Part shown: positions 14,743 to 22,258 of the stretch, one piece after another
Layout of the letters: each line of letters starts with the position of its first letter
How positions within the stretch are numbered: the first letter of the stretch is position 1
NCBI GenBank assembly: GCA_016783505.1
Contig: JADHWK010000036.1
Span: 1-23,676, forward strand
Source of the DNA: Candidatus Zhuqueibacterota bacterium
Lineage (GTDB): Bacteria > BS750m-G25
Direction: 5' to 3'
Length of the DNA stretch: 23,676 bases
Program-made: the position numbers and the translations under genes
Notes under the pieces: model-generated
Databases searched by the model: none
Told to the model about the DNA's origin: nothing
The model's input: the letters and a program-made list of their open reading frames with translations, nothing else

Positions 14743-14769
14743 ATGGGGTTATTCAGGGATCGGCTTTAA
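14743..14769 (+). pseudogene. Ribosome binding site plus 8-codon frame: start of a lost gene
   Basis: AGGAGGGG (14727-14734) stands 8 nt before ATG 14743, an ideal start signal right after the fusion gene. The frame reads MGLFRDRL then TAA, and overlaps the 3' end of the converging gene at 14749. I infer the beginning of a former downstream operon gene that was cut off; a real micropeptide is the alternative. Confidence 0.35.
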
Positions 14770-15282
14770 TAGTTTCTCATGATTAAAATTTATTAGGGTT
14801 TTGGCGAGGCAGTATTCGCCGAATTTGGTTACGATCTTTCCTTGACGATTATTGCTTAAGGATAAGAAATGATGGATAGCCGCGGCCGTGATATGGGCTC
14901 TTTTCAGGTTATTTTCCCCGCTAAAGTTTTCTAATCCATCAGCTAAATACTTGGGAACATAGAATTGAACAGGGATCCTTTTTTCTAATTTATTCCTTAT
15001 TGGGTAATAAATTTTTTTTGTTCTTAATGCCTTGGTTAAACTGATGTCACCGTATTTTACCAAGATTTTTTTCTGTCGGTTTTGATTAAGGGTCAAAAAG
15101 TGATGAAGTGTCGCGCCGACAAATTGATATGGTCTTCCCCCGTTATTCTTACAATATGATTCAAGATTAACTCTGAGGGATTTGGGGATGGTAATGCCTA
15201 TATGTCTATCCCTTTTCAATTTCACCTGAGAATACTTTTTTTCATTCTTCTTTGTGCCGAAAGGTCGGTATGTCTGTGTCAT
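14749..15282 (-). CDS. Hypothetical protein with two tandem ribbon-helix-helix-like units
   Basis: A 177-residue basic protein (from ATG 15282; a TTG at 15288 would add two residues). It is made of two copies of one unit with a 77-residue period: I-P-K-S-L at 32-36 and V-P-K-Y-L at 109-113; H-H-F-L at 60-63 and 137-140; N-R-Q at 68-70 and 145-147; K-Y-G-D at 76-79 and K-F-G-E at 153-156; L-T-K-A-L at 82-86 and L-A-K-T-L at 159-163. Each unit has a short strand (I-T-I-P or F-Y-V-P) followed by two helices, the layout of MetJ/Arc ribbon-helix-helix DNA-binding domains, which work as dimers; a single chain could form the dimer by itself. I do not recognise the family. The gene stands alone and has a weak ribosome binding site. 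The DNA-binding role is inferred. Confidence 0.65.
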   Translation of the reverse strand: MTQTYRPFGTKKNEKKYSQVKLKRDRHIGITIPKSLRVNLESYCKNNGGRPYQFVGATLHHFLTLNQNRQKKILVKYGDISLTKALRTKKIYYPIRNKLEKRIPVQFYVPKYLADGLENFSGENNLKRAHITAAAIHHFLSLSNNRQGKIVTKFGEYCLAKTLINFNHEKLLKPIPE

Positions 15283-15601
15283 TTTCAATTTCCATTATGG
15301 ACTAACAATAATATAAAAATTTTTTGGGAAAAATCAAGTAAAAAAACGATCCCAAGGAATAAAAGTCAATATTTATGTAACAATATCGGTCAGGAGCCTG
15401 ACTGATGTCCGACTTAAAGATCGATTCTGCCAGAGCGAGACAAAAAGTGTTGTCAGATTAAAAGCTCAAAAGACTTGACTTTTCCTTCTAAATGTTGTAA
15501 ATTTACGATTAGAAAATGCAGAGATTTTATTTTCCAAATTTTCTCCATTTTTGGGTTATTCAGGCAGATATTTTTCACCAAATTATACCGTTTTTATAAC
15601 T
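15283..15601. other. Intergenic region upstream of the tRNA gene
   Basis: No gene seen. It holds the start region of the converging gene, a perfect palindrome at 15389-15402 (GTCAGGAGCCTGAC) and a promoter-like pair at 15475-15503. Confidence 0.6.
15475..15503 (+). promoter_or_regulatory. Sigma70-like promoter for the tRNA gene
   Basis: TTGACT (15475-15480), a 17-nt spacer and TAAATT (15498-15503). The tRNA starts about 100 nt downstream, so a 5' leader would have to be removed by RNase P. Prediction from consensus. Confidence 0.45.
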
Positions 15602-15675
15602 GGCGGTGTAGCTCAGTTGGTTAGAGCAGCGGAATCATAATCCGCGTGTCCGGGGTTCGAGTCCCTGCACCGCTA
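15602..15675 (+). tRNA. tRNA with CAU anticodon, probably elongator tRNA-Met
   Basis: A full 74-nt cloverleaf. The acceptor stem GGCGGTG pairs with CACCGCT (first pair G-U), the D arm is GCTC...GAGC, the anticodon stem GCGGA/TCCGC has loop ATCATAA (anticodon CAT), the variable loop is GTGTC, and the T arm is CGGGG-TTCGAGT-CCCTG. The discriminator is A, and CCA is not encoded. The anticodon stem lacks the three G-C pairs of an initiator, which leaves elongator Met or Ile2 (CAU read as AUA after lysidine). G4-C69 and G5-C68 differ from the C4/C5 signature of E. coli tRNA-Ile2, so Met is favoured. Its neighbour tilS makes the Ile2 reading worth a check. Confidence 0.93.
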
Positions 15676-15716
15676 CTGTTTTTATGGATTCTGAATGATG
15701 AAACGGGTTGTTCAAC

Positions 15717-15742
15717 GACCTTTCCAATGAAAGGTCATTTTT
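15717..15742 (+). terminator. Rho-independent terminator after the tRNA
   Basis: GACCTTTC (15717-15724) pairs with GAAAGGTC (15729-15736) around a 4-nt loop and is followed by ATTTTTG. It lies 42 nt past the tRNA and just before tilS. tilS could be reached by read-through or have its own start. Confidence 0.7.
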
Positions 15743-15756
15743 GTTTCTGAGGAGTG

Positions 15757-17139
15757 ATGGATCTGGTAAGGGTTTTTGAAAAGGGGTTAAAAAGCAAAAA
15801 ATTGGTCGGTAGGGGGGACCATATCCTGCTGGCGGTATCCGGGGGCGTGGATTCGATGGTGTTGCTGGATTGTTTCCATCGGGTGGAAAAAAAATTCGGC
15901 CTGGCACTGGGGGTGGTCCATCTGAATCATGGGTTGCGGGGGGCAGAGTCAGACCAGGATGAGGAATTTGTCGCCCAACTGGTTAGGGAAAAGGGATATT
16001 CCATCTATGTCAAAAGGGTAGATGTTGGGGCTTATTGTCGGGAGAATAGGCTTTCCTGGCAAGATGGAGCCCATCGTTTGCGGCGGGCCTTTTTTATGGA
16101 GGTCCTCAGGAAAGAGGGGTACCACAAATTGGCCACCGGACACCATGCCGATGATCAGGCAGAGACGATCCTTATACATCTTTTAAAGGGGACAGGACTC
16201 CAGGGTTTGAAAGGGATGGCCTTTTGCGATCCCCCCCTTATCAGACCCCTGTTGGGCCTTTCCCGGGACGAGATCATTCGGTATGCGAATCAGAGAGGGC
16301 TGGTCTTTCGGGAAGACTCCAGCAACCGGGAGCGAAAATACCTTCGAAACCGCATTCGCTTGGATTTATTTCCCTTTCTGAAAAGCCAATTCAACCCCCA
16401 GGTTATCGAAGCGCTCAACCGCACGGCGATCGTTTTGAATGAATGTCAACAGCTGGTGGATCATTATGCCCGAAGAGCATGGGATAAGACCGTTCGATCG
16501 GTCAAAAAAGATGAAATAATTCTTGATAATAACAAATTTTTACATTATTTTAATATATTAAAGTTTCAGATTCTCACCCGGGCCTATATTCATGTTCACG
16601 GACAGCCGAATGGTCCCTCATTTTTACAATGCGAGGGAATTTTTAGATTGTCCGAACAGGGAGGAACGGGCCAGACCATTTCCCTGGGGGGTGGGGTCAG
16701 GGTGTTGAAGAATCGGGATGAATTGGTGGTGTTCAAAAAGAGCACCCCCTTTTTCCCCCAGGATGTGGTTATGGGGGAAAAAAAATCCTTTCTGGGGGGG
16801 AAATTCAGCTTTCTGGCGGAACCGGTAGCCAGAGGTGAAGTCCATTTTGATGGGAATCCCTGGGTGGAATATGTGGACGCTGATCGGGTCCACCCACCCC
16901 TCTGGCTCAGGGGTTGGCGCCCGGGGGACCGGTTTGTTCCCCTGGGGTTTAAGGTTTCCAAAAAGCTCTCCGACTTTTTTGTCAATTCCAAGGTGTCGCT
17001 AAGCCAAAAAGACCGCATTCCGCTGCTGGAAAGCCGGGGACGGATTGTATGGGTTTGCGGGCATAGGCTGAGTGAGGAGTTTAAAATTACCGAGGAGACC
17101 CAGAGGGTCTTACGGTTGAAACTGGAGATTAGAACTTAG
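15757..17139 (+). CDS. tilS: tRNA(Ile)-lysidine synthase
   Basis: A 460-residue ATP-dependent enzyme that attaches lysine to C34 of tRNA-Ile(CAU), so the tRNA reads AUA as isoleucine. The PP-loop S-G-G-V-D-S is at 28-33 and the N-terminal domain continues H-L-N-H-G-L-R and T-G-H-H-A-D-D-Q-A-E-T. The C-terminal domain has W-R-P-G-D-R-F and G-F-K-V-S-K-K-L-S-D-F-F, then W-V-C-G-H-R-L. Length is normal. ATG 15757 is preferred over GTG 15754 because GAGGAG overlaps the GTG; the spacing to the ATG is short. The gene heads the plus-strand housekeeping series with ftsH 147 nt downstream, an order seen in many bacteria. Confidence 0.95.
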   Translation: MDLVRVFEKGLKSKKLVGRGDHILLAVSGGVDSMVLLDCFHRVEKKFGLALGVVHLNHGLRGAESDQDEEFVAQLVREKGYSIYVKRVDVGAYCRENRLSWQDGAHRLRRAFFMEVLRKEGYHKLATGHHADDQAETILIHLLKGTGLQGLKGMAFCDPPLIRPLLGLSRDEIIRYANQRGLVFREDSSNRERKYLRNRIRLDLFPFLKSQFNPQVIEALNRTAIVLNECQQLVDHYARRAWDKTVRSVKKDEIILDNNKFLHYFNILKFQILTRAYIHVHGQPNGPSFLQCEGIFRLSEQGGTGQTISLGGGVRVLKNRDELVVFKKSTPFFPQDVVMGEKKSFLGGKFSFLAEPVARGEVHFDGNPWVEYVDADRVHPPLWLRGWRPGDRFVPLGFKVSKKLSDFFVNSKVSLSQKDRIPLLESRGRIVWVCGHRLSEEFKITEETQRVLRLKLEIRT

Positions 17140-17142
17140 CTA

Positions 17143-17183
17143 CGAAGGTTCGGGACAACCGAAGGACGTTTTAGGCAACCTAT
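17143..17183. repeat. 41-nt dispersed repeat, copy 2
   Basis: Matches 13004-13044 at 34 of 41 positions, directly after the tilS stop. It is followed by an inverted repeat of CAGGC...GCCTG type (17183-17210). Confidence 0.6.
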
Positions 17184-17286
17184 CAGTCGTCAGGCGGTTG
17201 CCTGATGACCGATTCATTTTATCAAAGTCAATTCTTAGAAAATCCGATACGTTTATTTAAGTTTTTTGAGGAGGCGTTGATAAGAT

Positions 17287-19296
17287 ATGGGGGGGAATGC
17301 AAGAAATAAGCCCCGGTCACCCCGCCGGCCACGACCTGAGGGTGGGGGGCGGAAAAAGGGGCGTCCGCAAGGGAAATTTGAATGGCGTCGAGCTACCAAG
17401 ACGCTGACCTTCTGGATTCTGATATTCATGGGGATCTTCCTGTTGACCCAGGTGATCAAAGACAGAAAGCCGGATGAACCGGTGGTGGACTACACCCAGT
17501 ATCGGGAACTTCTCGAGGATGAGGGCAACCGTATCAAGCGGGCTGAAATCGTGGGACAGCGCACCCTTCACGGTGAGCTGGAGTATGAAAAGCAACTCCG
17601 AACTGGGGAGGGTAAGAAAAGCCGCCCTGTTACCTCCAAATACTTTCGGGTGATCCTGCCCCCGGACATCGAAAAAGACCGGGAGTTGTGGGATCAAAAG
17701 GGCATTTCTTATGAATTTAAAGAGGAATCAACCAGCATTCCCGGTTATATCCTGAGCACTATTTTGCCCTGGGTGGTTCTTCTGGGAATCTGGCTTCTGA
17801 TCATGCGTCGGATGCAGGGTGGTGGGGCCAAGGGGATCTTTTCGTTCGGCAAGAGCAAGGCCAAGCTGCTGTTGGAGGGTAGTCAAAAGGTAACCTTTGC
17901 GGATGTAGCCGGGGCCGATGAGGCCAAGGAGGAGTTGCAAGAAATCATTGATTTTTTGAAGGATCCTAAGAAATTCCAGCGGCTGGGGGGGAAGATCCCG
18001 AAAGGTGCCCTCCTTTTGGGCCCCCCGGGGACGGGGAAGACACTTCTGGCCCGGGCAGTGGCCGGGGAGGCGGGGGTGCCCTTCTTTTCCATCAGCGGGG
18101 CCGAATTTGTGGAGATGTTCGTGGGGGTCGGGGCCTCCCGGGTGCGTGATCTTTTCGATCAGGGGAAAAAGAACGCCCCCTGTATCGTCTTCATTGATGA
18201 GATTGATGCAGTAGGCAGGCATCGGGGGGCCGGTCTGGGGGGTGGCCATGACGAGCGAGAGCAAACCCTGAACCAACTGTTGGTGGAGATGGACGGGTTT
18301 GACACCAACGAGGGGGTAATTCTGCTCGCCGCCACCAACAGACCCGACGTGCTCGACCCCGCCCTCTTAAGGCCGGGGCGTTTCGACCGCCAGATCGTGG
18401 TTGACCGGCCGGATATCCGGGGTCGTGAAGGCATTCTAAAAGTCCATACCCGGAAGATCCCTTTAGCAAAGGACGTGGATCTCTCCGTGCTGGCTAAGGG
18501 GACGCCAGGGCTGGCGGGGGCGGAACTGGCCAATCTGGTCAACGAAGCGGCCCTGCTGGCGGCCAAGTACGACTCTAAGTCCGTCACCATGAAGGATCTG
18601 GAGGAAGCCAAGGACAAGGTTATGATGGGGGTGGAGCGCAAATCTATCCTCATCAGCGATGAGGAGAAGAGGAATACCGCCTACCACGAGGCCGGGCATG
18701 TGCTGGTGGCCAAGCTCACTCCAGGTTCGGATTCCGTCCACAAGGTGACCATCATCCCCCGAGGGAGGGCGTTGGGTCTTACCAGTTACCTTCCCATTGA
18801 CGAGAAGCACAACTATTCCCGGTCCTATCTGGAGACCCTGTTGGCCCAGCTTTTAGGGGGGCGGGCGGCCGAGAAACTGGTTTTAAAAGACTTCACCACT
18901 GGTGCGGGAAACGACATCGAGCGGGCCACTGACATCGCTCGAAAGATGGTCTGCGAATGGGGGATGAGCGAGCGCATGGGACCTTTAACCTTTGGAAAGA
19001 AAGAGGAGGAGATATTTCTGGGTCGGGAGATCGCCAAGCATCGGGACTACAGTGAGCATACGGCTGAGGAGATTGACAGGGAAGTCCGGGAGATCGTGGT
19101 GGGGGCGGAGACCCGGGCCGAGTCCCTCATCAGGGGACATGTTGATAAACTTCATCGTCTAGCGGAGGCCCTTCTGGAGAAGGAAATATTAGATGGAGAA
19201 GAGATTGACCGCCTTTTGCGTGGGGCCAAATTGCCAGCCCCAAAGAAGAGAAAGAGAGTGGCTCGTAAAAAGGTTACCCCGGCGGAGGCGGCGTAG
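17287..19296 (+). CDS. ftsH: ATP-dependent zinc metalloprotease FtsH
   Basis: A 669-residue membrane-bound AAA+ protease that degrades damaged membrane proteins and short-lived regulators as a hexamer. TM1 is at 40-57 and TM2 at about 154-174, with the small external domain between them. The AAA module has Walker A G-P-P-G-T-G-K-T (245-252), Walker B I-V-F-I-D-E (300-305) and second-region-of-homology [20 protein letters not shown] (349-368). H-E-A-G-H at 467-471 binds zinc. The N-terminal tail before TM1 (39 residues, rich in Arg, Pro and Gly) is longer and more basic than in E. coli FtsH. The C-terminus is a Lys/Arg-rich tail. GAGGAGG lies about 11 nt upstream of ATG 17287. TilS upstream and folate genes downstream are common neighbours. 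Confidence 0.97.
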   Translation: MGGNARNKPRSPRRPRPEGGGRKKGRPQGKFEWRRATKTLTFWILIFMGIFLLTQVIKDRKPDEPVVDYTQYRELLEDEGNRIKRAEIVGQRTLHGELEYEKQLRTGEGKKSRPVTSKYFRVILPPDIEKDRELWDQKGISYEFKEESTSIPGYILSTILPWVVLLGIWLLIMRRMQGGGAKGIFSFGKSKAKLLLEGSQKVTFADVAGADEAKEELQEIIDFLKDPKKFQRLGGKIPKGALLLGPPGTGKTLLARAVAGEAGVPFFSISGAEFVEMFVGVGASRVRDLFDQGKKNAPCIVFIDEIDAVGRHRGAGLGGGHDEREQTLNQLLVEMDGFDTNEGVILLAATNRPDVLDPALLRPGRFDRQIVVDRPDIRGREGILKVHTRKIPLAKDVDLSVLAKGTPGLAGAELANLVNEAALLAAKYDSKSVTMKDLEEAKDKVMMGVERKSILISDEEKRNTAYHEAGHVLVAKLTPGSDSVHKVTIIPRGRALGLTSYLPIDEKHNYSRSYLETLLAQLLGGRAAEKLVLKDFTTGAGNDIERATDIARKMVCEWGMSERMGPLTFGKKEEEIFLGREIAKHRDYSEHTAEEIDREVREIVVGAETRAESLIRGHVDKLHRLAEALLEKEILDGEEIDRLLRGAKLPAPKKRKRVARKKVTPAEAA

Positions 19297-19344
19297 GTCA
19301 ACGTAAGAAAAACATTTTTCCCCATTATATTTCAGGAATAACCT

Positions 19345-20010
19345 TTGGATCAGGAAAAGGAACTCAGGGAGAAGATTCGCCGGGAGCTCGAGGAGCAAGA
19401 GAAAACCCGGAGCCTATCGGCAAAGGAGCGAAAGGAACTGGAGCAGCGAAAAAAGGAAGAGGAACGCCGCAGACGCATCCTGACCGAAGAGAGGGAAAAG
19501 TTCTTCAGGGAGAAGAAAGGCTACATCAGGTACGTAAACGAGCTGGGCGAAGAGGAGTGGCTGACAGAGGAGGAGATCAAGCAAAGGGAAGGATATTTTA
19601 AACTTGAGGATGATCTGGGGGATTTGGATAGGAAGAAGTGGTTGGTGAGCCTGAGGCTGGTGCTGGGAGCCGTGGCTTTTTTCCTCTTCTTGGGACTTTT
19701 GTATTTAATCCTTACGGAGAAAACGGGATCGCTGGAGGTGACCAGTTCCCTTCCCGGGGCGCACATTTTCGTGGATGGGGAGAAGACAGAATATGTGACT
19801 GACCATGTGCTGGAGGGTATCCCTGGGGGATACCATCTTATCGAGGTGAAAAAGGAAGGCTACCGGTCGGAACCCCGGACAGCCCCGGTTAAGGTGTCGG
19901 CACGCAAGCAGAAACAGGTTCATTTTGTCCTGAGGGCTGTTACTGAAGGAATGGCCGATGAGGCCCGGTCAAGGGAGGGTCCGGCGACCGGGGGAAATGA
20001 GCGGGATTAA
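19345..20010 (+). CDS. PEGA-domain membrane protein with N-terminal coiled coil
   Basis: A 221-residue protein from a TTG start (AGGA about 9 nt upstream). Residues 3-58 are highly charged and probably coiled-coil (many K-E-R-E runs). A motif G-Y-I-R-Y-V-N-E-L-G-E-E-E-W-L-T follows at 59-74, then one membrane segment at 103-124. Residues 128-198 look like a PEGA domain (G-S-L-E-V-T-S-S-L-P-G-A-H-I-F-V-D-G, later G-Y-H-L-I-E-V-K-K-E-G-Y). PEGA domains are found outside the membrane or in surface proteins; the function here is unknown. The 3' end overlaps folE by 14 nt, so it is part of the ftsH-folE transcription unit. Family level only. Confidence 0.75.
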   Translation: MDQEKELREKIRRELEEQEKTRSLSAKERKELEQRKKEEERRRRILTEEREKFFREKKGYIRYVNELGEEEWLTEEEIKQREGYFKLEDDLGDLDRKKWLVSLRLVLGAVAFFLFLGLLYLILTEKTGSLEVTSSLPGAHIFVDGEKTEYVTDHVLEGIPGGYHLIEVKKEGYRSEPRTAPVKVSARKQKQVHFVLRAVTEGMADEARSREGPATGGNERD

Positions 20011-20578
20011 TTTGCTTCGGGAAATGGATTTAAAAAAGATTGAAGGGGCGGTGATCTCCCTCTTAGAGGCGATCGGTGAGGATCCCAAACGGGAGGGTTT
20101 GGCCCGGACTCCCCAGCGTATCGCCCGGATGTACAAGGAGATATTCGCCGGGGTTTCAGTCGAGCCTAAGGAAAAAATTCAGATTTATTCCACCGAGAAT
20201 CAGGACGAAATGATTATCATACGGGATATACCCTTCTACTCCATGTGTGAACACCACCTGCTACCTTTTTCAGGAAAGGTCTCTATCGCCTATATTCCGA
20301 ATAATAACCAGATAACCGGCTTCAGTAATTTAGTTGAGGTGGTGGAGCTATATTCGAAAAGGCCCCAGCTTCAGGAGAGGATGACCACCCAGATTGCCGA
20401 ATCTATAATGGAGGTTCTGAAGCCTAAGGGTGTTTTGGTGGTGGTAAAAGCCAGGCATATGTGTCTTGAGATGCGGGGGGTCAAGAAGCCCGAGGCGAGG
20501 ACCGTTACCTCAGCAATGAGGGGCATCCTGCGCCAGACCCCTACCCGGATGGAGGCCTTTTCGTTGATTGGAGGCTAA
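19997..20578 (+). CDS. folE: GTP cyclohydrolase I
   Basis: A 193-residue enzyme that opens folate (and pterin) synthesis by turning GTP into 7,8-dihydroneopterin triphosphate and formate. The zinc site is C-E-H-H at 84-87 (Cys84, His87) with Cys156 in H-M-C-L-E-M-R-G. R-T-P-Q-R at 37-41 and G-F-S-N-L-V at 108-113 are family motifs. The frame runs upstream to 19958, but ATG 19997 is preferred: GGGGGAAA precedes it and the length then fits the family. It overlaps the PEGA gene and is followed, after a 366-nt repeat-rich gap, by folP, which acts later in the same pathway. Confidence 0.95.
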   Translation: MSGINLLREMDLKKIEGAVISLLEAIGEDPKREGLARTPQRIARMYKEIFAGVSVEPKEKIQIYSTENQDEMIIIRDIPFYSMCEHHLLPFSGKVSIAYIPNNNQITGFSNLVEVVELYSKRPQLQERMTTQIAESIMEVLKPKGVLVVVKARHMCLEMRGVKKPEARTVTSAMRGILRQTPTRMEAFSLIGG

Positions 20579-20944
20579 TAGTCTAACTAAACTGTGGCAA
20601 ATTAAAATCCAGAAGGTTCGGGACCAATAACCATCAGTCCGGCGCCTGACGGAAGCACCAAGTTCCTCTGGCCGGGCAGGCAAAGAATCTCCAACAACTA
20701 AAATTCCAATTACCAAAATGAAATTGTTTTTAGACATTTGGTAATTAGGAATTAGGATTTGTTTGTCCCGAACCTTCGGGATGGGATTTGGTGGTTGTAA
20801 TTTATAATTTTTGATCATTTTGCTAGAGTTTAGAATCTAATTTTCGATGTATCTTGATGAGGACCATTGATCGCTGATGCTATTTGCAGATCCCCACCGG
20901 ATTTCGTTCCAGGATGAAGGAGGGGATTTTTTATATTGGAGGGC
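20579..20944. other. Repeat-rich spacer between folE and folP
   Basis: No gene supported. It contains a TCAGTCCGGCGCCTGACGGAA motif related to 280-320 and 1180-1190, AATTACCAAAATG-type A/T-rich inverted pieces (20707-20757), the palindrome 20766-20781, and a purine-rich AAGGAGGGG (20917-20925) just upstream of folP. Confidence 0.6.
20766..20781. repeat. CCCGA-N4-TCGGG palindrome copy
   Basis: TCCCGAACCTTCGGGA, 6-bp stem. Same core as at 1020, 6190, 10287 and 13001. Confidence 0.6.
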
Positions 20945-22153
20945 ATGGTGGGTCATCCGCGAATTCTGGAACTGAAGACCCCGGCTGAGGTTCAAGAAGA
21001 GTTCGAAAGAATCGGGGTTTCCCAAAGCGGCATTCGGATTATGGCTCCACGAGCCCGTTTCCTGAACGTGAAAGTGGAGGGCGTAAAGACGCCGGCCGCC
21101 CTCATCTTGAAGCAAGAAATGCTGTCAGGGGGCGGGGAATGTGCGGTTCATGAGGGGGTCATTACCCATCAGGTGGGCCAATCCGACCTCGTCCTTATGG
21201 GTCGGCGGGACCATTTTGATGAACTGATCCAGAAAATTTCCACCCAGGATTTTGGCTTACATGAAATTGGGGAGGGGTTAAAAAAGCTTCTGTCCAATGT
21301 CTTTGATTATCAGGGGTTCCTTATTGATTGTGGGGGGAGGATTCTGAACCTGAAGGGGCGTACCGGGGTGATGGGGGTGTTGAACGTGACCCCCGATTCC
21401 TTCTCGGATGGGGGCTCATTTCTCGATCCCAGCGCGGCCATTGATCGTGCCATTCAAATGGAAGATGAAGGGGCCGACATCATTGACATCGGGGGGGAGT
21501 CCACCCGACCGGGGTCGAAGTCCGTTTCTATCCAGGAGGAGTTGAACCGGATTTTGCCGGTCATCGAGGGCCTTCAGGGAAGGTTGACCATTCCCATTTC
21601 CGTAGACACCTGTAAGGCAAAGGTGGTCCCCAGGGCGCTTAAGGCCGGTGCCGGGATGGTCAATGACATCAGCGGACTGGGCTTTGACAAGGAAATGGCG
21701 GATACCGTGGCCCATCATGAGGTGCCCTTGGTGATCATGCACATCAAGGGAATCCCAAAAAATATGCAAGAAAATCCCACCTATAATGACGTTATGGGGG
21801 AGATCATTTCCTACTTGGACGAGAGAACCCAGCAGGCCCTTAAGGCCGGGGTTTCACCCCATAAGGTCATTGTAGACCCAGGAATTGGTTTCGGGAAGAT
21901 GGTTGAGGATAACTTTACCATCCTGCGCCGTCTGGGCGAGCTTAAAGGATTGGGATTTCCCATACTGGTGGGCCCCTCGAGAAAGTCGTTCATCGGGATT
22001 ACCCTTGATCTTCCCGTTGAGGAGCGTCTGGAGGGGACGGCGGCCTCAGTGGCCGCGGCGGTGCTTAATGGGGCCAACCTGGTGCGGGTGCACGACGTCA
22101 AGGAGATGGTGCGGGTGGTGCGGATCGCTGATGCGATTAAATATCAAAGCTAA
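20945..22153 (+). CDS. folP: Dihydropteroate synthase with long N-terminal extension
   Basis: A 402-residue enzyme that joins dihydropterin pyrophosphate and p-aminobenzoate. The last 270 or so residues form the usual TIM barrel: G-V-M-G-V-L-N-V-T-P-D-S-F-S-D-G-G (start of the barrel), D-I-G-G-E-S-T-R-P-G, S-V-D-T, V-N-D-I-S-G and G-P-S-R-K-S-F-I-G. The first 130 residues are an extra domain (L-N-V-K-V-E-G-V, A-A-L-I-L-K-Q-E-M-L-S-G-G-G, L-V-L-M-G-R-R-D-H-F) that I recall from other about 400-residue DHPS proteins but whose function I do not know. ATG 20945 has GGAGG two nt before it; TTG 20936 and GTG 20948 are alternatives. Confidence 0.93.
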   Translation: MVGHPRILELKTPAEVQEEFERIGVSQSGIRIMAPRARFLNVKVEGVKTPAALILKQEMLSGGGECAVHEGVITHQVGQSDLVLMGRRDHFDELIQKISTQDFGLHEIGEGLKKLLSNVFDYQGFLIDCGGRILNLKGRTGVMGVLNVTPDSFSDGGSFLDPSAAIDRAIQMEDEGADIIDIGGESTRPGSKSVSIQEELNRILPVIEGLQGRLTIPISVDTCKAKVVPRALKAGAGMVNDISGLGFDKEMADTVAHHEVPLVIMHIKGIPKNMQENPTYNDVMGEIISYLDERTQQALKAGVSPHKVIVDPGIGFGKMVEDNFTILRRLGELKGLGFPILVGPSRKSFIGITLDLPVEERLEGTAASVAAAVLNGANLVRVHDVKEMVRVVRIADAIKYQS

Positions 22154-22164
22154 AGGATAAAATT

Positions 22165-22249
22165 GGTCATTAAGTCATTGGGTAATTAACTTATTGACCC
22201 TAACTAATTATATTTTAATGACTTAATAACCTAATAACTTAATGACTAA
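22165..22249. repeat. Inverted pair of octamer arrays between folP and accD
   Basis: GTCATTAAGTCATTGGGTAATTAACTTATT (left arm, read in parts) faces AATGACTTAATAACC... (right arm, 22214-22247) as near reverse complements (about 25 of 30). A 20-nt AT-rich spacer lies between. The right arm ends 3 nt before the AAGGG ribosome binding site of accD. Confidence 0.7.
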
Positions 22250-22258
22250 GGGATTATT

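Noticed and set aside
15635-15907. 90-codon minus-strand frame across the tRNA and tilS start
   Set aside because: Antisense of the tRNA, terminator and tilS; tail Q-G-L-E-P-R-T-R-G-L is a known artefact of antisense tRNA translation.
18159-18653. 164-codon minus-strand frame inside ftsH
   Set aside because: Shadow of the GC-rich ftsH coding sequence, Ser/Arg-rich and without a start signal.
22194-22224. Promoter for accD at TTGACC
   Set aside because: The nearest TATTTT lies only about 11 nt away, too close for a sigma70 pair.
175-22249. Octamer arrays as a CRISPR
   Set aside because: Units are 8 nt without unique spacers of regular length; no cas genes in the window.
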